Source: Saprospirales bacterium
Lineage (GTDB): Bacteria > Bacteroidota > Bacteroidia > Chitinophagales > Saprospiraceae
DNA length: 14,593 nt
Assembly: GCA_016703765.1 (NCBI GenBank)
Contig: JADJBL010000004.1
Span: 1 to 14,593, forward strand
Reading direction: 5' to 3'
The notes under the pieces: generated by a model
What the model was told of the DNA's origin: nothing
Seen by the model: the letters and a program-made list of their open reading frames with translations, nothing else
The model's database searches: none
Made by a program: the position numbers and the translations under genes
Shown here: piece by piece, positions 8,502 to 14,593 of the stretch
How the letters are laid out: each line of letters begins with the position of its first letter
Position numbering within the stretch: the first letter of the stretch is position 1

Positions 8502-8505
8502 TCAC

Positions 8506-9819
8506 TCAATACACCTTTCTCCGGTCCACGATCCGGTTCAGCTTTCCACCTTCGCTCCGGGGAATACTTCCGGGTCCCTCCAGGGTGATCTTCATCGTCA
8601 GTCCGATATTGTCCTTGATCTTCTTGACCACGCGGCCCCGTAGTTCTTGGTGGGAGGTGGTGCTGGTCAGTATTTCGGAAAAAGTATCCTTTATTTCCAG
8701 CCGCACCTCCACCTCGTCCATATTCCCCTCCCGGCTTACGACCAATTGGTAATTGGGCGACAGCTCTACAAAATACTGGATCACGTCCTCCACCTGGGTA
8801 TGAAACAGGTTGACCCCGCGGATGATCAGCATGTCGTCCGAGCGTCCGCGGATGGGGCCCATTTTTACGTGGGTGCGCTTGCTGGAATGTTCGTAATAGA
8901 TATTGGTGATGTCGTTGGTCCAATACCTCAGCAAGGGCAGGGCTTCTTTGGTGAGGGTGGTGAAGACGAGCACCCCGTATTCGCCTTCCGGCAGGGGCTC
9001 TCCCGTATCTTTGTCTACGATCTCCGGGAAAAAGTGGTCCTCCCAGATATAGCTGCCGCTGCCCTTTTCGTCGACATCCTCGTTCGACACCCCCGGACCC
9101 ATGATCTCGCTCAGGCCGTAGATGTTCACTGCATCGATCCCCAGGCCCGATTCCACCTGTTTGCGGATGGATTCCGTCCAGGGCTCCGCGCCCAGGATCG
9201 CCGTCTTGAGGTTAATGCTGTCCAGGGAGATCTTTCGTTTGGCAAACTCTTCGGACAGGGTCAGCGCATAGGAGGGTGTGCAACTCATCACCTCAGGCTG
9301 AAAATCCTGCAGCAGCATGATCTGCCGGTCGGTCATTCCCCCGGAGACGGGTATGACAGCCATGCCCAGCTTTTCGGCACCGTAGTGCAGGCCCAGGCCC
9401 CCGGTGAACAGGCCGTAGCCGTAGGCATTTTGCAGTTTCATCCCCGGCTTGCACCCAGAGGCCGCCAGGGAGCGGGCCACCACTTCGGAGAAAATATCGA
9501 TGTCCCTGCGGGTATAGCCCACCACGGTGGGTTTGCCCGTAGTGCCGCTGGAGGCGTGAATGCGGATGACCTCCGACATGGGCACGGCAAAAAGGTCGAA
9601 GGGATAGTTGTCCCTCAGGTGGTTCTTTTTGGTAAACGGCAGTTTGTGGAGGTCGCCGATATCCTTTATATCCGAAGGGCGGATGCCGTGCTCGTCGAGT
9701 TGTTTTTTGTAAAAGGGAACTCTTTCGTACACATAGGCCACCAGGTGGCGCAAACGCTCGCTTTGGAGTTGGCGGAGCTTGCCGAGGGGCATAGTCTCCA
9801 TGTCGGGCTGGAATAACAT
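8506..9819 (-). CDS. paaK: Phenylacetate-CoA ligase
   Basis: An intact 437-residue AMP-forming ligase, the usual length for PaaK, which converts phenylacetate, CoA and ATP to phenylacetyl-CoA in the cytoplasm. Motifs in order: the P-loop SSGTTGKPTVVGYTRRD at about residues 90-107; GAEPWTE near 210; the adenine-binding YGLSEIMGPGV near 235; LRYWTNDIT near 305; GRSDDMLIIRGVNLFHTQVE near 330, the hinge region before the C-terminal domain; and a C-terminal SIPRSEGGKLNRI holding the lysine expected to contact the adenylate. No paaABCDE, paaG, paaZ or other ring-degradation gene is in the window, so it is an orphan here and could act on another aryl acid. It converges with the antiporter gene (four bases between stop codons) with no room for a hairpin between them. 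It lies 80 bases downstream of the PAP2 gene in the same direction. No frameshift is seen. Confidence 0.93.
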   Translation of the reverse strand: MLFQPDMETMPLGKLRQLQSERLRHLVAYVYERVPFYKKQLDEHGIRPSDIKDIGDLHKLPFTKKNHLRDNYPFDLFAVPMSEVIRIHASSGTTGKPTVVGYTRRDIDIFSEVVARSLAASGCKPGMKLQNAYGYGLFTGGLGLHYGAEKLGMAVIPVSGGMTDRQIMLLQDFQPEVMSCTPSYALTLSEEFAKRKISLDSINLKTAILGAEPWTESIRKQVESGLGIDAVNIYGLSEIMGPGVSNEDVDEKGSGSYIWEDHFFPEIVDKDTGEPLPEGEYGVLVFTTLTKEALPLLRYWTNDITNIYYEHSSKRTHVKMGPIRGRSDDMLIIRGVNLFHTQVEDVIQYFVELSPNYQLVVSREGNMDEVEVRLEIKDTFSEILTSTTSHQELRGRVVKKIKDNIGLTMKITLEGPGSIPRSEGGKLNRIVDRRKVY

Positions 9820-9899
9820 AATCCTGAATTATGAGGTGGCAGAAACAGTTTTTCCGGGCGACATTAGAGAAAGGCAAAATACAAAAGGATTTCAAAATA

Positions 9900-10716
9900 T
9901 CATCCCAAAGATGCGGGGGGAGTCCATCCACTCGGACTTCCTTCCGAAAAAGGCAGAATCTGCATGGTTCCCTCTTCTGATTTTTTCAATAGGTGAAGCC
10001 GCGGAGTCAGCCAGCCGCAGAGGGCGCCGAGGCCATATCCAGCCAACGCATCGCTGGGAAAATGTTGCCCGGCAAGATAGCGCTCCAGCCCGGTCCAAAC
10101 CGGCAGCGCCGCCGCCAGTCCGATGACCAGGGGTTTCCACCGGCTTTGAGGGAAGTAATCGCAGAAAACGCGGGCGGCGAAGAAGGAATTGGCCGCTGAA
10201 AGCGAGGTATGTCCCGAAATAAAAGAGCGCCTGGCGTTCTTTTTCAGCTTGGGCCCCAGGGGCAGATCGGGGTTATAGACAAAGGGACGGGTGCGGTGGA
10301 CCGCATCCTTCAGGAAAAGCGTGCCGCCCAGGGTTAGGATATTGGTCTCCAGCCAGATCGCCCCAGCACGAGGCCTTCGTTGCGGAACGGCTTTTGTTCC
10401 AGCGCTAAAAAAGCCGGACAGCCCGCCAAAAGACCTGCGCCGGCAAGTGTGAAATCGCTCCTCAGATCGGCGCTCGTGGAAAACCGTTTAACCGCCGGGC
10501 GGTCGACGCTCCAGATAGCACCCGGATCCAGTTTGGCGATGGCCTGTTCGTCCAGGGAGCCAGGGTCGATGACAAGCCCAAATCGGCGGCGAGCAGGGCG
10601 AACCCGGCGGCCCCGATCCAGGCTTCGCGCCGGGGCTCGAGGGAATACGGCTGAGCTTGCAGGGCACAGGCGGACAGAAGAAAAAAGCAAATTAGGGCGA
10701 AGCCGGCGTCTTTCAT
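9900..10716 (-). pseudogene. PAP2-superfamily membrane phosphatase, frameshifted
   Basis: A roughly 270-residue PAP2-type phosphatase when two frameshifts are bridged. ATG at 10716 starts MKDAGFALICFFLLSACALQ, a signal peptide or first membrane helix. The frame breaks near 10570-10587 (ADLGL joins VIDPGSLDEQAIAKLDPG) and again at the CCCC at 10361-10364 (NEGLVLG joins AIWLETNILTLGGTLFL). The three catalytic motifs are intact: KDAVHRTRP (K-x6-RP form), RRSFISGHTSLSAA (SGH) and ERYLAGQHFPSD (R-x5-H-x3-D), with the hydrophobic segments between them expected of the family. It would dephosphorylate a lipid or other phosphate ester at the membrane; a lipid substrate such as undecaprenyl or phosphatidate phosphate is likely but not shown. 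The stop is TCA (minus TGA) at 9900-9902. The start is two bases from the stop of the GNAT gene, so the two are probably in one operon. Confidence 0.8.
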
Positions 10717-10718
10717 GA

Positions 10719-11269
10719 CTATTTCCAATCCCAATAGATGATCTCCCAATGTTCCCCGTTCGGGGCGGGGTAACTGCGAAGTTCTTTAAAACCAATCCGC
10801 TCGTGGGCCCGCAAAGACCGGGTATTTCGCGAGGCCACCTCTGTGACCACGCAGGAAAAATGGCCCTGCATCTGTGACCTGAGTTGCTCGTATAAACCTT
10901 GAAAAACTCCCTTCCCACGGTAGGCCTTGTCCACGCATATCTGGCCCATGACAAACCAGAGCCGTCTTTCAATTCAGGGATGGAACCAATTTCCTCAAAC
11001 ATCGGCGCCAACACGGGGATCTCCTGCCCAAAGGACCGTAGCATCACCAGGGCATACCCGGCCAGCAGGTCCCCGTCCTTCGCCAGTGCGTGGGGATGAG
11101 GGTGGTTCATTTTCGCCAAAAGGGCCGGATCGTGCTCCACCGTCACAAAACCCTGCTCCAACCGCTCCTCTTCGGAGATGGCATGGGGCAGGTTTTTCCG
11201 CTGAAGCCCGATTATTTGCAGGAGGTCGTACTCCGTTTCTGCCGGTCCAAAATGCAGTCCGGTCGACAT
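10719..11269 (-). pseudogene. GNAT-family N-acetyltransferase, one frameshift
   Basis: A protein of about 183 residues of the acetyl-CoA-dependent GNAT superfamily. The N-terminal part runs from ATG 11269 (MSTGLHFGPAETEYDLLQII) through GDLLAGYALVMLRSFG to ELKDGSGL; the frame then shifts at about 10948-10956 and continues as MGQICVDKAYRGKGVFQGLY, which is strand 4 with the Q/R-x-x-G-x-G/A acetyl-CoA loop (YRGKGV). VVTEVASRNTRSLRAHERIG and FKELRSYP follow, with the asparagine and the RAHERIGF segment typical of motif B, ending IIYWDWK. One missing base (around TTGTCATGGG on the minus strand) would restore it. The acceptor substrate cannot be told. Its ATG is seven bases after the stop of the copper monooxygenase-like gene and its stop two bases before the PAP2 start. 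Confidence 0.82.
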
Positions 11270-11276
11270 ACCCTTG

Positions 11277-12927
11277 TTATCTGGATTGGAGGATTAGTTT
11301 TCCGCGAGCCCTGACGCCGGACTCCTCATTCAGGTCGTAAAAGTAGATGCCATCGGGCAAGCCGCCTCTTTCAAAATACCACTCCCGGCCCTGGATTCCG
11401 TCCACCGCAGCGCGAAGACTCCCGGCAGCGTCGTACAACCTGAACGCGGCGTTTTCCAGCGGCCCGGAAAAGGCAAAAAGCGCTCCGTCCGATAGTGGGT
11501 TGGGCTGCACCGAAACTGAGACGGGGGAAGGCCGCGGCAGCTCTCCTGCATCCGCGATCACCACCCCGGTGGAGTCGAGCGTGTACATAAGGATGAGCAC
11601 CATCATCTCATCGTCGGAGGTAGGACCGAAAGTCAGGGGCGTGGGGCCGTCGTTGATCCAACTGGCCTCGTGGATGAGGCCGTTGGCAAAATTCATCTGC
11701 ACGGGCTTGAGCGGCTCGAAATACCGCATTGGGATATGCTGGTAATCGAAGAAAGGGGACACGCATCCCGGAATGCCCTGGGCGCAGGGGGCGGCGTAGG
11801 TCAGGTCGCGCTGCTGGGCGTTCACCCGTTTGTACACCTTGTATCCTTCGCCGTATTTGTGGGTATGTCCCATCACGCCCCAGAGATAGACCTCCCCCAG
11901 GTTGTAGTTGATGGTCTGGGTAAAGGTAACCATGTCCCCGTTGTTGGGAATGAAAATATCGGTATTGGCCAGCAGCGAGGCCTGCATTTCCTGCGCGGCG
12001 GTGCCGACGGGCTGAGTATAGACGTTAATATAGGCTTCCGATTGGTAAACCTGTCCGGCGGAATAATTGATATAATAGTGGAGTTGAAGTCCGGACCAGG
12101 TTATCCGCCCAGGTAAAGGCCGTTCCCTCCGGGGAGGTCGAGGTCGGTGGCTTCCTGCACGGCGGCAAACAGGCCGATATCCTGTGGAGGGCTTCTGGTG
12201 CGAAGGCCGTGCGGCACGTTGTTGGCCGCTCCGGTGGAGGTGAAATTATAGAGAATGAAATGGTGGGAATAGCCCGACATCTTGATATCCATTCGGTTGA
12301 CCTCGACGTCGTTGGGCAGTTGCAGTTCGTGTTTGAGGAAGAACTCCAGTTCGTCGTTGGGCTGACCGGAAGGGGCCAGGTAAAAGGGCCCCATTTTGAG
12401 TTGGAAGCCTTCGCCCGGAGAGGGCGCGGCCGGTGGATTTGGGAAACTCTTCTGTCCCTGTCCGTTGTAAAAATCGACCAGCAGTTGTTCCTCGACCACC
12501 GCGCCATTGGCGGGGGCGCCGAAGAGGACCCATTGCCGGATGAGTTCTTTTTCCAGGTCGCTCAGCTCCGGGTTGTCTTTTGGCGCTCCCTCGTCGGGGT
12601 GCAGGACGATGGAGGGCTCCAGGCCCAGATTCACTTTTCGGAAGAGGAAACTCCGATCGGGCCGCCCGGGGTAAATATGCTTGTACCCCTGAGAGGCCGC
12701 ATAGGAGTTGGAGGGGTAATATTGAAGAGGTTGCCGCGCACGTCGAGAGCTTTGGCTTCGAGGGTAGCGCCGGCGCCTTCCAGGTCGAGCCCCGCAGCGG
12801 GGAGCGGCCTGGCTGTGACAGTCTGGCATTTTTCCTGGAAAATCTCGTACACCCGAACCGTCGTGGATTGGGCGGAAAGGAGGAAGGCTGCGTGCAGGAG
12901 GAGGAAAAGAGGTAAGGTTGTTTTCAT
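11277..12927 (-). pseudogene. T9SS-exported cytochrome c / type II copper monooxygenase-like protein, frameshifted
   Basis: A secreted protein of about 550 residues after bridging at least four frameshifts. ATG 12927 begins a signal peptide (LPLFLLLHAAFLLSAQ). A Planctomycete-cytochrome-like domain follows: EIFQEKC, then a heme c motif CQ-x-CH at 12828-12815 that is one base short, GLDLEGAGATLEAKALDVRG, SNSYAASQGYKHIYPGRPD and LHPDEGAP, ending LSDLEKELIRQWVLFGAP. The second part resembles Cu type II ascorbate-dependent (PHM/DBM-type) monooxygenases and keeps the likely copper ligands: the HH in SGYSHHFILYNF (12260-12265), the HTH in VMGHTHKYGEGYKVYKR (about 11859-11867) and the Met in SDDEMMVLILMY (11601-11609). 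The last ~85 residues (VQPNPLSDGALFAFS ... GIYFYDL ... KLILQSR) form a type A Por secretion tail. Frame breaks lie near 12823, 12795, 12700, 12100-12110 and 12085. The electron flow from heme to copper is inferred, not shown. It starts 31 bases after the RHH gene and ends seven before GNAT. Confidence 0.82.
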
Positions 12928-12958
12928 GAGCTTTTGGTCTTTATTTAGTTTGGGAGGT

Positions 12959-13455
12959 TTAGAGGTTTCCCGCTTTTTTCTCGTACTCCCTGATATACTC
13001 TGCTACGACCTTGGCGATGATGTCTTTCAGGAAGGCTTTTTCAAGGCGGGCGATTTGCTTGAGTTTTTCGAGTTTATCCTTGTCGAAGGTAAAAGCGACC
13101 CCGTTTTTTTGGTTTCGTCGTAGTGCAGGTCGATCTCGCTGGTTTCGATGGTTCGGCGGATCAGGCGTCGAGGCCGTCCTTCGGCCGGGAAGAGCGGCGC
13201 GGGCGGGCGGATTTCATGGACTGGTCGGGCTGGGAAGTGGCAGACACCCGTTTTCGGAGGCTTTCCCGGAGGGATTGCGGAAAACAGCTTCCAGCTCGTC
13301 GGAAAAATGCTTTCCGACGAGGACTTGACCCTGCGTTTTTGGGCCTCCGTGCCTTGCCCGGTTTCGAGCAGCAGGGGGCTTTGCTTGGACAGGGAGTCTT
13401 CCCTTGCATCGAGGAAGAGGCTTTCCAGACCGTCTGTAAATTTTTTCTTGGCCAC
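12959..13455 (-). pseudogene. Small ribbon-helix-helix protein downstream of ParA, frameshifted
   Basis: About 165 residues once the frames are joined. From ATG 13455 it reads MAKKKFTDGLESLF, a short N-terminal segment, then a low-complexity charged middle (AFSDELEAVF, SLRESLRKRVSATSQPDQS, RPRRSSRPKDGLDA), then LIRRTIETSEIDLHYDE, and finally after the seven-T run at 13104-13110 VAFTFDKDKLEKLKQIARL and EKAFLKDIIAKVVAEYIREY before TAA at 12959-12961. The last 45 residues have the strand-helix-helix spacing of a MetJ/Arc-type (CopG-like) DNA-binding fold. A break at the GG at 13164-13165 (one missing C on the minus strand, GLDA joining LIRR) and another near 13260-13310 are also needed. Being 27 bases behind parA, it is the natural candidate for the DNA-binding partner of that ATPase, as ParG or Omega are in type Ib partition systems. 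That role is inferred from fold and position. Confidence 0.65.
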
Positions 13456-13482
13456 TTTTAAAAAACTGCTAGTCCAACAATA

Positions 13483-14269
13483 TTATTCTTCGGCGGGTTC
13501 CGTTTCTTCCATCACCGGGGCATTTTCGATCCGCTCGATCAATTCCTTGCAAAGCTCCAGGTAGTCCTGTGCTCCGATACTGCCGGGGCTGTATTGAAAG
13601 ATGTCCTTCCTTTTGGAGGGCGCTTCGGCCAGGCGATGTTATCGCGTATCATGGTTTTGAAAACCACTTTTGCCGAAGAACTTCTTGATGGTGTCCACCA
13701 CCTCGCGGTTGAGGACCTTTCGCGAGTCGTACATCGTCGCCACCACGCTGATGATAGAGGCTTTTGTTGAGACGGACCTTCACCTTGTCGATCACCTGTT
13801 TGATCTTCGTTAGCCCTTGCAGGGCGAAGAATTCGGTTTGCAGCGGCACGATGACGTAGTAGCTGCTCGTCAGGGCGTTGAGGGTAAGCAGTCCCGGGGA
13901 AGGCGGGCAATCGATGATGATGGAAATCGTGTCCGCCGATCACCGGTTCGAACAGCTCCCGGAAGGGCCTTCTCTCCCTGCCTCGTTGATGAGCTCCATC
14001 TCCGCCCCCCGACAAGTCGAGCGAGGAGACCACGACGTCCAGATTGGCTTTATGCGTAGGGCACCAATTCCGATCCGCCCCCGGACTGGACCCGTAAATG
14101 GTGATCTTCTCCCGCGGTAGCCCAAGGGACAGCGTCAGTTGGCCTGCGGGTCGAGGTCCGCCAACAATACTTTTTGCCCAGTTCCACCAGACCTGCTCCT
14201 GATATTAATGGCGCTATCGTTTTTCCCACACCGCCCTTATGGTTGAGCAGTGAAAATGACTTTACCCAT
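13483..14269 (-). pseudogene. parA: ParA-family partition ATPase, frameshifted
   Basis: A ParA/Soj-type P-loop ATPase of about 260 residues, the size of the class without an N-terminal helix-turn-helix. ATG 14269 reads MGKVI, then after an extra T SLLNHKGGVGKT, the deviant Walker A with its signature lysine. Next come GAGLVELGKK, LLADLDPQAN (Walker A'), LTLSLGLPREKITIYGS, ANLDVVVSSLDLSG and the Walker B stretch ISIIIDCPPSPGLLTLNALT. SSYYVIVPLQTEFFALQGLT, KIKQVIDKVKVRLNKS, ATMYDSRKVLNREVVDTIKK, VFKTMIRDNIA and AEAPSKRKDIFQYSPGS follow, ending in an acidic EETEPAEE before TAA at 13483-13485. At least seven indels must be bridged, several at doubled or tripled bases. It would position DNA or another cargo by ATP-dependent surface binding together with the RHH protein encoded 27 bases downstream. 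A minus-strand TATCTTTT at 14298-14291 is a possible -7 element, without a clear -33 match. Confidence 0.85.
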
Positions 14270-14352
14270 ATTCTATTTCAGTTCGGGAGTAAAAGATAGG
14301 AATAAAGCGTAATTATGATTAGCATTTCAGAATAGACTCGTGGACTATTATC

Positions 14353-14378
14353 AGTCATCATTCACCAGTCACTAGTCA
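14353..14378 (+). repeat. Three direct AGTCA boxes
   Basis: AGTCA occurs at 14353-14357, 14367-14371 and 14374-14378, the first two within CAGTCA, and the cluster is flanked by ATTAT and ATAAT. Short direct boxes in front of parA are typical binding sites for RHH partners in type Ib systems; here that is inference. Confidence 0.4.
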
Positions 14379-14385
14379 ATAATTT

Positions 14386-14463
14386 AAAACGAACGTTGTA
14401 TCTCTCAGATTTTAGCCTATACTCCAGCTATTAGCCTCCAAAACGTCCCCCAAAACGAACATT
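14386..14463 (+). repeat. AAAACGAACRTT direct repeat pair with a third AAAACG half-copy
   Basis: AAAACGAACGTT at 14386-14397 and AAAACGAACATT at 14452-14463 match at 11 of 12 bases. A partial copy, AAAACGT, lies at 14440-14446, and a TTAGCCT pair (14412-14418 and 14431-14437) lies between them. Confidence 0.45.
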
Positions 14464-14477
14464 TTTTTTTAAAAGGT

Positions 14478-14508
14478 ATTGCCGGGTAAAATTATTTGTT
14501 TTATCTTG
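14478..14508 (+). promoter_or_regulatory. Candidate Bacteroidota promoter for the gene starting at 14530
   Basis: ATTG at 14478-14481 (like the -33 TTG element) is followed after 20 bases by TATCTTG at 14502-14508, one T short of TAnnTTTG. The spacing is right for a Bacteroidota sigma-A promoter, and a transcript would start about 15 bases before the ATG. Confidence 0.4.
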
Positions 14509-14529
14509 CAAATAAAATTCATCCTCCCG

Positions 14530-14593
14530 ATGATTTACAAACAAAATCATCCTCTTATGATCGGAGAAGACCGGCTACAGTTAAATGATCGAT
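14530..14593 (+). CDS. Start of a CDS truncated by the window edge
   Basis: ATG at 14530 opens a frame with no stop to the window end (MIYKQNHPLMIGEDRLQLND and on). It is preceded by a promoter-like pair at the right distance and by CTCCCG. Only 21 residues are visible, too few to assign a family. It is divergent from parA. An internal ATG at residue 10 is an alternative start. Confidence 0.35.
   Translation, partial: MIYKQNHPLMIGEDRLQLNDR

Larger units (their letters stand above)
14270..14529. other. AT-rich repeat-bearing intergenic region between parA and a divergent gene
   Basis: No coding sequence is visible in these 260 bases, which are richer in A and T than the flanking genes. They carry several short repeated words: AGTCA three times (14353, 14367, 14374), AAAACG three times (14386, 14440, 14452) and TTAGCCT twice (14412, 14431). 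The region holds the promoters of both divergent genes and, by position in front of a ParA/RHH pair, is a candidate operator or centromere-like site. Confidence 0.5.

Noticed and set aside
8647..9816. A 389-codon plus-strand frame opposite paaK
   Set aside because: It is antisense to a complete, motif-bearing PaaK and shows no family features.
9820..9899. A paaK promoter from minus-strand TATTTTG near 9880
   Set aside because: The -7 match is imperfect and the nearest TTTG elements are about 11 or 24 bases upstream, outside the usual spacing.
10334..11269. A single 311-codon minus-strand protein from 11269 to 10334
   Set aside because: It is a chimera: its N-terminal part is GNAT and its C-terminal part is the middle of PAP2, joined only by frameshifts; the stretch between is in a wrong frame.
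12209..13123. A 304-codon plus-strand frame across the copper protein and RHH genes
   Set aside because: It crosses two minus-strand loci with strong family matches and shows no domain of its own.

Overview
The window looks like chromosome from a Bacteroidota member, most likely of the Saprospiria (Lewinella/Haliscomenobacter-like) type. The indications are a Por secretion-tail (T9SS) sorting domain, a LytS-type histidine kinase paired with a LytTR response regulator, FecA-like TonB receptor architecture, promoter elements resembling the Bacteroidota TAnnTTTG/-33 TTG type, and spacious lipoprotein signals. This assignment is inferred from gene content only; there is no rRNA or other phylogenetic marker. 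I see no tRNA, rRNA, insertion sequence or CRISPR array.

Layout. Plus strand: 410-1869 is a broken two-component pair (His_kinase-type sensor, LytTR regulator) whose genes overlap by ATGA; 2016-3430 is a broken lipoprotein of the vanadium haloperoxidase/PAP2 superfamily, ended by a strong hairpin terminator at 3456-3490. A tight plus-strand run follows: MORN-type (YwqK-like) lipoprotein (3515-4033), an intact FecA-like TonB-dependent receptor (4041-6218), and a CPA2 cation:proton antiporter (6231-8501). Converging on it, with four bases between stop codons, is an intact phenylacetate-CoA ligase (8506-9819, minus). Upstream of that, all on the minus strand and read right to left, are ParA (14269-13483), a small ribbon-helix-helix protein (13455-12959), a secreted cytochrome c/type II copper monooxygenase-like protein with a T9SS tail (12927-11277), a GNAT acetyltransferase (11269-10719) and a PAP2 phosphatase (10716-9900). 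The spacings are 27, 31, 7 and 2 bases, so these five could be one transcript. A repeat-rich AT-rich intergenic region (14270-14529) separates ParA from the start of a divergent gene that runs off the window.

The dominating property of the window is frameshifts. Nearly every gene must be read across two or three frames to recover a continuous, family-like protein, while the two genes near the middle (FecA-like receptor and PaaK) are clean. Frameshift density rises towards both ends, many events lie in short homopolymers, and active-site motifs survive on both sides of the breaks. I therefore favour uncorrected long-read indels in a low-coverage contig over real pseudogene formation, and have annotated each broken gene as one locus. 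The leftmost 3.4 kb also seems to carry substitutions at conserved positions, so true decay cannot be excluded there.

Functionally, the best-supported units are (i) outer-membrane ferric-chelate uptake with a co-transcribed lipoprotein and proton antiporter, (ii) a ParA plus ribbon-helix-helix pair resembling type Ib partition modules with repeats upstream, and (iii) an extracellular copper/heme redox protein exported by T9SS. I did not find a convincing wholly new defence or mobile system.
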